DNA of 64,000 bases from the NCBI RefSeq assembly GCF_013344475.1, contig NZ_JABUOU010000003.1:248001-312000 (forward strand), in the 5' to 3' direction. Origin of the DNA: Martelella limonii (GTDB taxonomy: Bacteria > Pseudomonadota > Alphaproteobacteria > Rhizobiales > Rhizobiaceae). Made by a program: the position numbers and the translations under genes. Position 1 is the first letter of the stretch. Each line of letters starts with the position of its first letter. Below are positions 53,182 through 62,080 of the stretch, piece after piece. The notes beneath the pieces were generated by a model. It had not been told where the DNA came from. It ran no database searches and saw only the letters and a program-made list of their open reading frames with translations.

Positions 53182-54947
53182 TGGATGCGGTGGTCGAAAC
53201 AACGGAACGCGAGGATGGCGGCATCGCCGTGGCAGAAAGCCGTCCGGCCTTGCCGCCTGCCGGAGCCGGAAAGAGCCGGCGCCCGGCGTCGCGTGCGCCC
53301 AAAACCCGCGCGCTGAAGCGCGCCGCCTGGCTTTCAACGCTTGCCGAGCTGATGTGGCTGCCGCAGGCCGCCTGCCTTGCCTGGGGCATCGGCCGGATCG
53401 CCAACGGTGAGGGCATGGCCGCAATCCTTCCCCTTGCCGCAGCCGTGCTCGCGCTCGGCCTTGTGAAGGCCGTCCTGGAGCGCACGGGCAACCGGATCGC
53501 CTACCGCGAGGCGCGCAGCATCCTTTCGGCCAGGCGCGCCGATGCGATCAAAGCGCTTGCGAAGCGCTCGCCGCTCGATACCACCCGCGCAGCCTCTGGC
53601 GAGGCGGCCAGCATTCTTGCCGAGCAGTCGGAGCACATCGTGCCCTATCTCGCCCGGTTCCAGACCGCGCGCTTCAAGGCAAGCGTGGTGCCGCTCGCCA
53701 TTCTTGCCGTGGTCTTTCCCTTTTCCTGGATTGCGGGGCTGGTGCTGCTGATCGCAGCGCCCCTGATCCCGATCTTCATGGCGCTGATCGGCTGGAGCGC
53801 CCAATCGGCAAGCGAAAAGCACCTTTCCGACATGGGCACGCTCAACGCCTTCCTGCTCGATCGCCTGCGCGGCCTGCAGACCATCCGCTCCTTCGACGCC
53901 GTCGAACAGGTTGCCAAACGCCTCAGCTACCGGGCCGAAAACCTTCGCAAACGGACGATGGCCGTGCTCAAGATCGCGTTTCTGACCTCGGCGGTGCTGG
54001 AGCTGTTTTCCGCGCTCGGCGTGGCGATGGCGGCAGCCTATATCGGCTTTCATCTTCTCGGCCAGATCAGCTTCGGCGCCTGGGGCGGCAAGCTGACGCT
54101 GTCGGAAGGCCTGTTCATCCTGCTTCTGGCTCCCGCCTTCTTCGATCCGCTGCGCATGCTGTCATCGGTCTGGCATGACCGTGCGGCAGGCGAGGCAGCC
54201 CTTTTAGCGCTCGACGGCCTCGCCGAGGATGGCCTGGTGATGACCGGCGGCGACCGCCCCGTTGAAACGCCCGAGACGGCAGCCCGCCCGGCGGGCGTCA
54301 CGCTTGCCGATCTTTCCTTTGTCCATCAGGGCTCCAGGGACCCGGTTTTCGAGGGCTTCGACCTCTCCGTCGCTCCGGGCGAACATGTGGCGCTGCTGGG
54401 GCCCTCGGGCAGCGGCAAGTCCACCCTTCTCGCGCTGATTGCCGGCCTCGCCGAGCCGCGCCGGGGTGCCATCACGATCGATGGCGTCCGGCTTGACCAC
54501 GACACCGCCGACAGGCTGCGCAGCCGAATCGCCTGGATCGGGCAGAACCCGCACCTCTTTGCGGGCTCGATTGCCAGCAATATCCGCCTCACCCGCGACG
54601 GCATCGGCCGCGACGCCATTGCCCGGGCGCTCCGGCTCGCCGCACTCGATGGCGTTGCCGAAGCGCACGGCAATGCCATGATCGGCGAAAACGGCGCCGG
54701 CCTTTCCGGCGGAGAAGGCCTGCGCCTCACGCTTGCACGCGCCGCCGCCTCGCAAAACGCCGGCCTCATTCTGGCCGACGAGCCGACCGCCCACCTCGAC
54801 CACCAGACCGCTGCCGATATCACCGGGGCCCTGCTGGCGCTTGCCCACGGGCGGACGCTGATCGTGGCAACCCATGATCCGGTGCTGGCCGGACGGATGG
54901 ACCGGGTGATCCGCATCGCAGACGATTTCCGGGAGAACACGGCATGA
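53181..54947 (+). CDS. cydD: Glutathione/cysteine ABC exporter subunit CydD
   Basis: A 588-residue fused membrane and ATPase half-transporter. CydDC exports reduced thiols and heme-related factors and is needed to assemble cytochrome bd. Six membrane segments lie between about residues 45 and 340; the ATPase has Walker A GPSGSGKST, a signature LSGGEGLRL (Glu in place of the usual Gln) and Walker B LILADEPTAHLD. It overlaps cydC by four bases (ATGA). Confidence 0.93.
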   Translation: MDAVVETTEREDGGIAVAESRPALPPAGAGKSRRPASRAPKTRALKRAAWLSTLAELMWLPQAACLAWGIGRIANGEGMAAILPLAAAVLALGLVKAVLERTGNRIAYREARSILSARRADAIKALAKRSPLDTTRAASGEAASILAEQSEHIVPYLARFQTARFKASVVPLAILAVVFPFSWIAGLVLLIAAPLIPIFMALIGWSAQSASEKHLSDMGTLNAFLLDRLRGLQTIRSFDAVEQVAKRLSYRAENLRKRTMAVLKIAFLTSAVLELFSALGVAMAAAYIGFHLLGQISFGAWGGKLTLSEGLFILLLAPAFFDPLRMLSSVWHDRAAGEAALLALDGLAEDGLVMTGGDRPVETPETAARPAGVTLADLSFVHQGSRDPVFEGFDLSVAPGEHVALLGPSGSGKSTLLALIAGLAEPRRGAITIDGVRLDHDTADRLRSRIAWIGQNPHLFAGSIASNIRLTRDGIGRDAIARALRLAALDGVAEAHGNAMIGENGAGLSGGEGLRLTLARAAASQNAGLILADEPTAHLDHQTAADITGALLALAHGRTLIVATHDPVLAGRMDRVIRIADDFRENTA

Positions 54948-56644
54948 AAACCAGAGGTCTTGCAGCCCTTCGGCCTATCCTTCGCCTGTTCTGGCGCGAA
55001 CGGCGCTGGGGTCTTGTCGCGGGTGCCGCCCTTTCCGCCTTCACCGTTCTGGCCGGTATCGCGCTTCTCGGCGTTTCCGGCTGGTTCGTGACGGCCACCG
55101 CCATTGCCGGGCTTTCGATGTCGACCGCCCTTGTCTTCGATGTGTTCGCGCCCTCTGCAGCCATTCGTTTTCTGGCATTGTCACGCACGGCCGGCCGCTA
55201 TTTCGAACGGCTACAGACCCATGATGCCACGCTTCGCGTGCTTGCCGGCCTTCGGGTCAGCCTGTTCCGGGGCTTTGCCGCGCCGGGTGCGGCCCGCGCG
55301 CTCGCACTTCGCCCTGCCCGGCTGCTGTTCCGCCTGACCGCAGATGTCGATGCGCTCGATTCGCTTTACCTGCGGGTTCTGGTGCCGGGCGCGGTCGCCG
55401 TCGTTGCGGGCCTTGCGGCGATCGCGGTGCTTGGCACACTCTCACTGCCGCTTGCGGTTGCCGTCGGCGCCGCCATCGTCATACCTGGCCTCGCCGCACC
55501 GGCGCTGGCCGCGCGCGCCGCCGAAAAACCCGCCCGCCGCCGCGCCCATGCGCAGGAGGCACTGCGCGCCCGCACCGTCGACATGATCGCCGGCCAGAGC
55601 GAGCTGGCGCTTGCCGGACGGCTTTCCGCCCAGCGCGACAAGGTGCAGGCCGCCGACAGCAAGGAATATGAGGCCGATCTGGCGCTCAACCGGATCGACA
55701 GCAATACCGGCTTCGGCTTCGACGTGGTAACCGCGCTGATCCTTGCGGGCGTCCTCCTTGCAGGCGCAGGCCTTGCGGAAGGGGGCGCGATCACCGCGCC
55801 ACTTGCGGCACTCGCCCTTCTGATCGCCTTTGCAGCGCTTGAACCCTTTGCAGCCCTCAGGCGCGGGGCGATGGAGCTCGGTCGCACGCTTCTCGCCGCC
55901 CGCAGGCTCGGCCCGCGTCTGTGTGATGAGGACAGCGCCCGGGCGCTGCCCCCCGTCCCCGAGAGCGGCACTGCGGTGATCTTCGACAAGGTCACCCTTC
56001 GCTACCAGGGCCGCAGCGCGCCGGCGCTTTCAGACCTTTCGCTGCAGATCGCCGCCGGCGAGACGGTGGCCCTGATCGGCCCGAGCGGTACCGGCAAATC
56101 CTCGATCATGGCGCTGATCGCCGGCGAGGTGACCGCCGATGACGGCAAGGTCGCCGCCCTGCCCGCAACGCTTCTCACCCAGCGCACCGAGCTTTTCCAC
56201 GACACGCTGCGCGCCAATCTGAAACTTGCAAGGCCCGCAGCCAGCGACGAGACGCTGATGGCAGCGCTCGATGCGGCAGGCCTTGGCGAAACGGTGCGCG
56301 GCCTCCCCCATGGGCTCGATACCGAGCTTGGCGAACAGGGCCTCGGTCTGTCCGGCGGCCAGGCCCGCAGGCTGGCGCTTGCCCGCCTGGTGCTGCGCGA
56401 TACGCCGCTCTGGCTGCTGGATGAGCCAAGCGAAGGGCTCGACGGCAAAACGGCACGCGACGTCATGACAAAGATCAAGGCGCGCGCCGGAAAAGACCGT
56501 AGTTTGCTGATCGCAACGCATATCCGTCGCGAGGCAGAAATTGCCGACCGACTGATCATGATCAATTCGGGACGGATCGTTTCCGTCTACAGAAGAGGCG
56601 AGCAGGGCTTTGCCGAAACGCTCGCTGCACTGAGACCGGACTGA
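54944..56644 (+). CDS. cydC: Glutathione/cysteine ABC exporter subunit CydC
   Basis: A 566-residue partner of CydD with the same layout: about six membrane helices, then Walker A GPSGTGKSS, signature LSGGQARRL and Walker B LWLLDEPSEGLD. The start overlaps the cydD stop by four bases. The two form the heterodimeric exporter required for cytochrome bd assembly. cydA starts 87 bases downstream. Confidence 0.93.
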   Translation: MKTRGLAALRPILRLFWRERRWGLVAGAALSAFTVLAGIALLGVSGWFVTATAIAGLSMSTALVFDVFAPSAAIRFLALSRTAGRYFERLQTHDATLRVLAGLRVSLFRGFAAPGAARALALRPARLLFRLTADVDALDSLYLRVLVPGAVAVVAGLAAIAVLGTLSLPLAVAVGAAIVIPGLAAPALAARAAEKPARRRAHAQEALRARTVDMIAGQSELALAGRLSAQRDKVQAADSKEYEADLALNRIDSNTGFGFDVVTALILAGVLLAGAGLAEGGAITAPLAALALLIAFAALEPFAALRRGAMELGRTLLAARRLGPRLCDEDSARALPPVPESGTAVIFDKVTLRYQGRSAPALSDLSLQIAAGETVALIGPSGTGKSSIMALIAGEVTADDGKVAALPATLLTQRTELFHDTLRANLKLARPAASDETLMAALDAAGLGETVRGLPHGLDTELGEQGLGLSGGQARRLALARLVLRDTPLWLLDEPSEGLDGKTARDVMTKIKARAGKDRSLLIATHIRREAEIADRLIMINSGRIVSVYRRGEQGFAETLAALRPD

Positions 56645-56731
56645 AACCCGGCCTCCAATAAAAATGCGGACTGCCGGTGACGCGGCAGGATCGATGAAAC
56701 AGAGACCCGGTTTGAACGCGGGAGAGACGCA

Positions 56732-58324
56732 ATGGAACTGGACATCGTGGCGCTATCGCGCCTGCAATTCGCTATGACGGCGCTATATCACTTTCTGTTT
56801 GTGCCGTTGACGCTGGGCCTTTCCATGATCGTCGCGATCATGGAAACGACCTACGTCATGACCGGCCGCAAGATATGGCGGCAAATGACAAAATTCTGGG
56901 GAACGCTGTTCGGCATCAACTTTGCCATCGGCGTCTCCACCGGTATCGTAATGGAATTCCAGTTCGGCATGAACTGGAGCTATTACAGCCACTATGTCGG
57001 TGACATTTTCGGCGCGCCGCTGGCGATCGAGGGCCTGATGGCCTTCTTCCTCGAAGCAACCTTCGTCGGCCTGTTCTTCTTCGGCTGGGACCGCATGTCG
57101 CGGGTAGCCCACCTGGTGGTCACCTGGTGCGTCGCCATCGGCTCGAACCTTTCGGCGCTGTGGATCCTGATCGCAAACGGCTGGATGCAGAACCCGGTGG
57201 GTTCGGCCTTCAACCCGGTCACGATGCGCATGGAAGTCACCGACTTCTTTGCGGTTCTGACCAACCCCGTGGCCCAGGCCAAGTTCGTCCACACGGTATC
57301 GGCGGGTTATGTCACGGCTTCGGTCTTCGTGCTCGGCGTCGGCGCATGGTACGCGCTGAAGGGCCGCCATGTGGAGCTTGCCCGCCGTTCGATGACGGTC
57401 GCCTGTTCGTTCGGTCTTGCCGCTGCCCTTTCGGTGGTCGTGCTGGGCGACGAAAGCGGCTATCTGACCACCGAACACCAGAAGATGAAGCTCGCCGCGA
57501 TCGAATCGATGTGGGACACGGAACCGGCGCCAGCCTCGTTCACCCTGTTCGGCATTCCCGACTCCAAGGATCGCGAAACCCATTATGCGGTGCGCATTCC
57601 GTGGGTCATGGGCCTGATCGGCACCCGCTCGCTCGATACCCCGATCGAGGGCATCAACGAGCTGGTCGAAAGCGGCAAGACCAAGATCGAAAACGGTATC
57701 CAGGCCTATGGCGCGTTGCAGAACATGCGCGCAAACATGGGCACCGGCACGCCGGACCCGGCCGACCAGGCGTTGATGGAGGAATATGGCAACGACCTCG
57801 GTTACGCCTATCTCCTGAAGCCGTTCGTGGATGATCCGGCAAAGGCAACGCCCGCCCAGATCGAACAGGCCGCAAACAGCCTCGTTCCTCCGGTCGGCAC
57901 CCTGTTCTGGTCGTTCCGCATCATGGTCGGAGCAGGCTTCCTGTTCATCGCGGTCATGGCGACGTTCTTCTACCTGTCGACCCGTCGCCGTCTCGACAAG
58001 CACCGCTGGCTCCTTCACGTCGCAGTCTGGATCATTCCGCTGCCGTGGATTGCCGCCGAATGCGGCTGGATCGTCGCCGAGATCGGTCGCCAGCCCTGGA
58101 TCATCGAGGGCATTCTGCCGACGGCGCTTGCCGTATCCAGCCTCGGTGCAGGCACGCTGCTGCTCACGATCACGGGCTTCGTCGCCCTCTACACCGTGCT
58201 GTTCATCATCGAAATGGGCCTGATGCTTGCCGCGATCCGCAAGGGACCGCAGCCGGACAACGGACCGGACATGCCGGTCCTCGGCATCCGCCGCGTCCAG
58301 GGCACCATGGCACCTGCGGAGTAA
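56732..58324 (+). CDS. cydA: Cytochrome bd ubiquinol oxidase subunit I
   Basis: A 530-residue membrane subunit carrying the hemes and quinol site of the high-affinity terminal oxidase. H20 (ALYHFLF) and the His in AKFVHTVSAGY are heme ligands; the GRQPW motif (EIGRQPWIIEGILPTA) is present. The long region between helices 6 and 7 indicates the long Q-loop type. It gives respiration at low oxygen and under nitrosative or sulfide stress. A GGGAGAG site precedes the ATG. Confidence 0.97.
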   Translation: MELDIVALSRLQFAMTALYHFLFVPLTLGLSMIVAIMETTYVMTGRKIWRQMTKFWGTLFGINFAIGVSTGIVMEFQFGMNWSYYSHYVGDIFGAPLAIEGLMAFFLEATFVGLFFFGWDRMSRVAHLVVTWCVAIGSNLSALWILIANGWMQNPVGSAFNPVTMRMEVTDFFAVLTNPVAQAKFVHTVSAGYVTASVFVLGVGAWYALKGRHVELARRSMTVACSFGLAAALSVVVLGDESGYLTTEHQKMKLAAIESMWDTEPAPASFTLFGIPDSKDRETHYAVRIPWVMGLIGTRSLDTPIEGINELVESGKTKIENGIQAYGALQNMRANMGTGTPDPADQALMEEYGNDLGYAYLLKPFVDDPAKATPAQIEQAANSLVPPVGTLFWSFRIMVGAGFLFIAVMATFFYLSTRRRLDKHRWLLHVAVWIIPLPWIAAECGWIVAEIGRQPWIIEGILPTALAVSSLGAGTLLLTITGFVALYTVLFIIEMGLMLAAIRKGPQPDNGPDMPVLGIRRVQGTMAPAE

Positions 58325-58330
58325 GGAACA

Positions 58331-59485
58331 ATGGTATTACACGATCTTCTCTCCTACGAAGTCCTCCGCGTCATCTGGTGGCTGCTGCTCGGCGTCCTGC
58401 TGATCGGCTTCGCCGTGACCGACGGCTTCGACCTCGGAACCGCCACCCTGCTTCCCTTTGTCGCCAAGAACGACACCGAACGCCGCGTCGTCATCAACAC
58501 GGTCGGCCCGGTCTGGGAAGGCAACCAGGTTTGGCTCATCCTCGGCGGCGGCGCGATCTTCGCGGCGTGGCCGGCCATCTACGCCGTTTCGTTCTCGGGC
58601 TTCTATCTGGCGATGTTCGCGATCTTGTTCGCGCTCATCCTGCGCCCGGTCGGCTTCAAGTATCGCTCCAAGCGCGAGAGTGCCAGGTGGCGCAACACCT
58701 GGGACTGGCTGCTGTTCATCGGCGGCTTCGTACCGACCCTGATCTTCGGCGTTGCGCTTGGCAATGTGCTGCAGGGCGTTCCCTTCCGTCTCGATAATGA
58801 TCTGAGGATCTTCTACGACGGTTCGTTCTTCGGCCTCCTGAACCCCTTCGCGCTGGTTGCGGGCCTCGTGAGCGTTGCCATGCTGGTGATGCACGGCGCC
58901 TCGTACCTGACCACGAAGACGGCCGGTCCTGTCCAGGAACGGGCCCGCAACTTCGGTTCGATCGCGGCGATTGCGCTCATCGTGCTGTTCGCGCTGGCCG
59001 GCGTCTGGCTCTATTACGGCATTGATGGTTACGCCTTCACCGGCGCTGTCGATGCGGGCGGTCCCTCGAACCCGCTGATGAACGACGTGGCACGCAGCCA
59101 GGGCGCATGGTTCGTCAATTACGGGAAATATCCGTGGATGATGCTGGCGCCTGCGCTGGGCTTCCTCGGTGCGCTCGGCGCCTTCATCGGCCTGCGCGCA
59201 GGCCGTGGCGGACTGGCGATCATCTCGTCGGGCCTGTCGGTCTTCGGCATCGTCGCAACGCCCGGCGTTTCGATGTTCCCGTTCCTGCTGCCCTCTTCGG
59301 AGCAGCCGGCAGCAAGCCTGACGGCCTGGGATGCCTCTTCGAGCCATCTGACGCTGTTCATCATGCTGGTCGTTGCGCTGATCTTCGTGCCGCTGATCCT
59401 CGTCTACACCTCGTGGGTCTACCACATCATGTGGGGCAAGGTGACCGACGCCGACGTGACCAGCAAGGACAAGCACGCCTACTGA
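58331..59485 (+). CDS. cydB: Cytochrome bd ubiquinol oxidase subunit II
   Basis: A 384-residue membrane subunit with about eight or nine helices (YEVLRVIWWLLLGVLLIGFAVTDGFDLGTATLLPF at the N terminus, WEGNQVWLILGGGAIFAAWP near residue 60, typical of the family). It starts 6 bases after cydA. Together they form the heterodimeric oxidase core; cydX follows. Confidence 0.97.
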   Translation: MVLHDLLSYEVLRVIWWLLLGVLLIGFAVTDGFDLGTATLLPFVAKNDTERRVVINTVGPVWEGNQVWLILGGGAIFAAWPAIYAVSFSGFYLAMFAILFALILRPVGFKYRSKRESARWRNTWDWLLFIGGFVPTLIFGVALGNVLQGVPFRLDNDLRIFYDGSFFGLLNPFALVAGLVSVAMLVMHGASYLTTKTAGPVQERARNFGSIAAIALIVLFALAGVWLYYGIDGYAFTGAVDAGGPSNPLMNDVARSQGAWFVNYGKYPWMMLAPALGFLGALGAFIGLRAGRGGLAIISSGLSVFGIVATPGVSMFPFLLPSSEQPAASLTAWDASSSHLTLFIMLVVALIFVPLILVYTSWVYHIMWGKVTDADVTSKDKHAY

Positions 59486-59493
59486 GAAAAACC

Positions 59494-59514
59494 GGCGGGC
59501 CTTGGCGGCCCGCC
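59494..59514 (+). terminator. Hairpin between cydB and cydX (attenuator-like)
   Basis: GGCGGGCC (59494-59501), a 5-base loop and GGCCCGCC (59507-59514) directly after the cydB stop, with no T run. It may stabilise the cydAB message or reduce read-through to cydX. Confidence 0.5.
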
Positions 59515-59589
59515 ACGCTCTCAAGCCGCATTGCGCGGACACAGGCAGGATGCCGGGCCGCGCAATGTTCTGACGAAAGGAATTGAACC

Positions 59590-59715
59590 ATGTGGTATTT
59601 CGCCTGGATCCTCGGCCTGCCGCTTGCAGCGCTGTTCGCGGTGCTGAACGCGATGTGGTACGAGTTGATGGATGACCGCGCGAAGGAGCGCGAGGAAAGG
59701 GCACGCGGCCTCTGA
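59590..59715 (+). CDS. cydX: Cytochrome bd small subunit CydX
   Basis: A 41-residue single-pass membrane peptide (MWYFAWILGLPLAALFAVL, then NAMWYELMDD and a charged tail). The MWYFxWILG start and the single helix with acidic end match CydX/YbgT, which stabilises the oxidase. GAAAGGAATTGAACC precedes the ATG, giving an AAAGGA ribosome-binding site. It completes the cydDCABX operon. Confidence 0.93.
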   Translation: MWYFAWILGLPLAALFAVLNAMWYELMDDRAKEREERARGL

Positions 59716-59729
59716 ACCGCGTCTCGAAC

Positions 59730-59754
59730 GACGGCCCGCCATGTGCGGGCCGTC
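59730..59754 (+). terminator. Terminator after cydX
   Basis: GACGGCCCGC, loop CATGT, GCGGGCCGTC: a perfect ten-base stem ending 15-39 bases after the cydX stop, followed by TTGCGTTTG. Confidence 0.75.
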
Positions 59755-59840
59755 TTGCGTTTGGGCAGCGCTCCGCCGCAGGCGTCACCGGTCCCGGCCA
59801 ACAGTCCGCCTTCTCCCCGCAACGAACCGGCAAAACGGAA

Positions 59841-59872
59841 GCGGGGCCGCATCCATGAAGATGCGGCCCCGC
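59841..59872. terminator. Second, strong bidirectional hairpin
   Basis: GCGGGGCCGCATC, a 6-base loop and GATGCGGCCCCGC form a 13-base perfect stem. It lies between cydX and the convergent SIMPL gene. On the minus strand it is followed by TTCCGTTTT, so it suits that gene. Confidence 0.75.
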
Positions 59873-59955
59873 TTGCTTTCGATCCGATCCCGGCATCCGG
59901 CCCATATGCCAACGTGTCGGAACAGGATCACGCCTGTTGCCCGGGCGCTGCAGAC

Positions 59956-60684
59956 CTATTGATCGATCTCGAGCGAGATGTTGACGGTGATGCTGTAGGT
60001 ATTTTCGCCAGCCGCGATCGGCGGAGCGCTTTCGGCCTTCGCCATCATCATGTCGCCGCGCATCATCATCGGACGCGGCATCGAGCCCTGTTCGGAAATC
60101 GAGACGACCTTGCCGAGCGTGACGCCGGCCGCTTCTGCAAGCGTTTCTGCCTTGGCAAGCGCGTTGGCGACAGCCTCGCGCCGGGCTTCATCTTCTGCCG
60201 CCGTCGGATCGCTGTTCGAAAATGCGATGCCGCCGCCGGAATTGACGCCGAGCTTGACGGCTTCATCGAGCACGCCCGAGAGCTTGGAAAGATCGCGCAC
60301 CCGGACATCGAGCCCGTTCTGGACCTCGTAGCCGACGATCTCGGTGGTCATCGAACCATCGGAGGCCGTGACCTGCTCGTAGCGCGGGCTGACGGAGAAA
60401 TTGCTGGTCTGGATGTCCTTGTCCTCGATGCCATCGGCTTTGAGCGCGTCGATCACCTTCTGCATCGCAGTCGAATTGTCCGAAAGCGCGGTCGCCGTGT
60501 CATCGGCCTGGCTGACCACGGACAGCGACACGGTCGCCATGTCAGGGACCAGCGTTGCATCGCCATCGGCGGTCACGCTGATCACGGCCGGCATCCTCGG
60601 GCCGTCGGCAAGCGCCGCAGACCCGGCAAGCGGCAAGGCAAAAAGCAGCCCGGCGGCGGCAATGCGAACAGGTAGTTTGGCCAT
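59956..60684 (-). CDS. SIMPL-domain (DUF541) periplasmic protein, BP26-like
   Basis: A 242-residue exported protein with a signal peptide ending near ALA (residue 26) and a SIMPL domain (ISVTADGDATLVPDMATVSLSVVSQ, DIQTSNFSVSPRYEQ, VGYEVQNGLDVRVRDL, SNSDPTAAEDEARREAVANALAKAETLAEAAGVTLGKV). This matches the Brucella periplasmic antigen BP26 (Omp28) family, which builds large channel-like oligomers. A Met-rich stretch (RPMMMRGDMMMAKAE) lies near residue 208. Function unknown. Confidence 0.88.
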   Translation of the reverse strand: MAKLPVRIAAAGLLFALPLAGSAALADGPRMPAVISVTADGDATLVPDMATVSLSVVSQADDTATALSDNSTAMQKVIDALKADGIEDKDIQTSNFSVSPRYEQVTASDGSMTTEIVGYEVQNGLDVRVRDLSKLSGVLDEAVKLGVNSGGGIAFSNSDPTAAEDEARREAVANALAKAETLAEAAGVTLGKVVSISEQGSMPRPMMMRGDMMMAKAESAPPIAAGENTYSITVNISLEIDQ

Positions 60685-60835
60685 GGGAATCCCTCCTTGA
60701 ATGAACCTCGTGATGTCATGGCCAACAAATGTGAAGCCAATACGGCAGGCGCTTGCGATGCCCGGTATTTTGGAGTAGTCGGAAGAACCGCGCGCGGAAC
60801 CATTGCCCGCGCGGCAACGGCATCTGCCTTTCTGT

Positions 60836-60911
60836 GGGCCTGTAGCTCAATGGTTAGAGCCGGCGGCTCATAACCGCTTGGTTGGGGGTTCGAGTCCCTC
60901 CAGGCCCACCA
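60836..60911 (+). tRNA. tRNA-Ile2 (anticodon CAU), alternatively tRNA-Met
   Basis: A 76-base tRNA with acceptor GGGCCTG / CAGGCCC, anticodon loop CTCATAA (CAU), GGGGGTTCGAGTCCCTC T arm and an encoded CCA. The anticodon arm plus GCTTGGT region resembles the minor isoleucine tRNA whose C34 is modified to lysidine, rather than the elongator methionine tRNA. An integrase gene overlaps it on the opposite strand, so it is the attachment site of the island. Confidence 0.9.
60854..60911. other. Integration site (att) at the tRNA 3' part
   Basis: The integrase at 60854-62080 points into the tRNA and stops inside its D arm. tRNA 3' ends are common attB sites for tyrosine recombinases, and the tRNA remains whole. 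The other end of the island lies outside the window, so the direct repeat cannot be checked here. Confidence 0.65.
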
Positions 60912-62080
60912 CCCCTGAATTTTGACGTTGATTTTCTTGCATTTTTTCCTCGTTTTGCCTCACTGGAATTTTCGGAGGTCGAGAGTGGGACATTTTTGCT
61001 ATCCCAATAGCTCTGAAGGAGTTCGAAACCGGCATCCGCGAGGCGCTTCTTCTCGGCCGCTTTTGAATAGTGGTGCGCCATCTTGGAGTCGGACCACCCA
61101 AAGATCGCCATAAGCTGCTTTTCTGTCGCACCCGCTTCTGCCAAGATTGTTGCGGAGGCTTTCCGCAGACCGTGTGATGAGCATTGTTTCAGGCCGATGT
61201 CATCGCACCATTGTCTCATCTTGTTGCCAAAGCCGTTCGACGAGAACGCCTTGCCATGTTCGGTGACCAAATAGGTTTCTGTTTTGCAAGGAAGCCATTC
61301 CAGCGCTTTTCTCAGTTCAGCTGTAATCGGCAGGCTGACAAGCTCCGCTTCGCCTTTCTGCGGGAAAAATTCAATTCGGCCATCGATAACGTTGGCAGGG
61401 CCAAGCTTTACGGCGTCAGAACGACGCACCCCAAGGTTCAGCAACAATTCGAATGCGAGTCGCGCCGTGGTTCCGAAAGGATAGTTCGCCCGAAACATAG
61501 CAATCTCTCCCTCCGACCAGCTATGGAAGCCCTTCGATTTGTTGATTTTCTTTACACCTTTCGCTGGGTTGAATGTGGCGCGCTCTGTATGAATTGCCCA
61601 CTCGAACAGCGTTTTCAGGTACTTCACCAACTTATCGGCAGCTCCCGGCGTTTCACGCCGCTTCATCTGGCTTGCTTCAATGTCGGATCTGCGAATCTTC
61701 TTGAAAGGCAGATCACCAATGTTGTTGCAGTACCGATTAAGAACGCTTTTCTTGTCCGATCGAGTTGACGCTGCAAGAAGCATGAACTCCTTTGAACGAT
61801 AATATTCTTCGATTAACCAGCGTACCGAACCCGGAATAATACGAGGCGATGGCTTAACGAGCGTAACCACCTTTCCAGTCAAAACGCGATGGTACTCTTC
61901 GACGAACGCCTGCGTCACGCTTCCATTTTCATCCAGATAGGGTGAGGTCATCCTGTATTTCGGCTTTTCAGGCAACCGAACATAGAATCGTTCGTTGCCA
62001 TGGCGGTCGACATCGCGCGTGCAATATTTGAATGGCACCCGGCACCTATCCGATTTTGCTGTCGAACGGATTTTCACCAT
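60854..62080 (-). CDS. Tyrosine-recombinase integrase of a tRNA-targeted island
   Basis: A 408-residue phage-type integrase: N-terminal arm-binding part, core-binding helices (about 80-175) and catalytic domain. The active residues are R219 in LGVRRSD, K242, H303 and R306 in SSHGLRK, W329 in the box-II His position (FGWSD), and Y338 in HHYSK. The last residues (GGPGGTRTPNQAVMSRRL) are read antisense from the tRNA. The ATG at 62080 has GGAAGGGG upstream and overlaps the next minus-strand gene by 35 bases. It drives integration and, with the neighbour, excision. Confidence 0.92.
   Translation of the reverse strand: MVKIRSTAKSDRCRVPFKYCTRDVDRHGNERFYVRLPEKPKYRMTSPYLDENGSVTQAFVEEYHRVLTGKVVTLVKPSPRIIPGSVRWLIEEYYRSKEFMLLAASTRSDKKSVLNRYCNNIGDLPFKKIRRSDIEASQMKRRETPGAADKLVKYLKTLFEWAIHTERATFNPAKGVKKINKSKGFHSWSEGEIAMFRANYPFGTTARLAFELLLNLGVRRSDAVKLGPANVIDGRIEFFPQKGEAELVSLPITAELRKALEWLPCKTETYLVTEHGKAFSSNGFGNKMRQWCDDIGLKQCSSHGLRKASATILAEAGATEKQLMAIFGWSDSKMAHHYSKAAEKKRLADAGFELLQSYWDSKNVPLSTSENSSEAKRGKNARKSTSKFRGGGPGGTRTPNQAVMSRRL

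Noticed and set aside
58337-59905. Very long open frame antisense to cydB (522 codons)
   Set aside because: It mirrors cydB codon for codon, has a charged low-complexity product and no family features. Similar long antisense frames over argG (7486-8826), the SPFH/NfeD genes (25054-26718), dctP (22279-23904), hss (36141-37676) and cydA (56783-58018) are also effects of high GC content.
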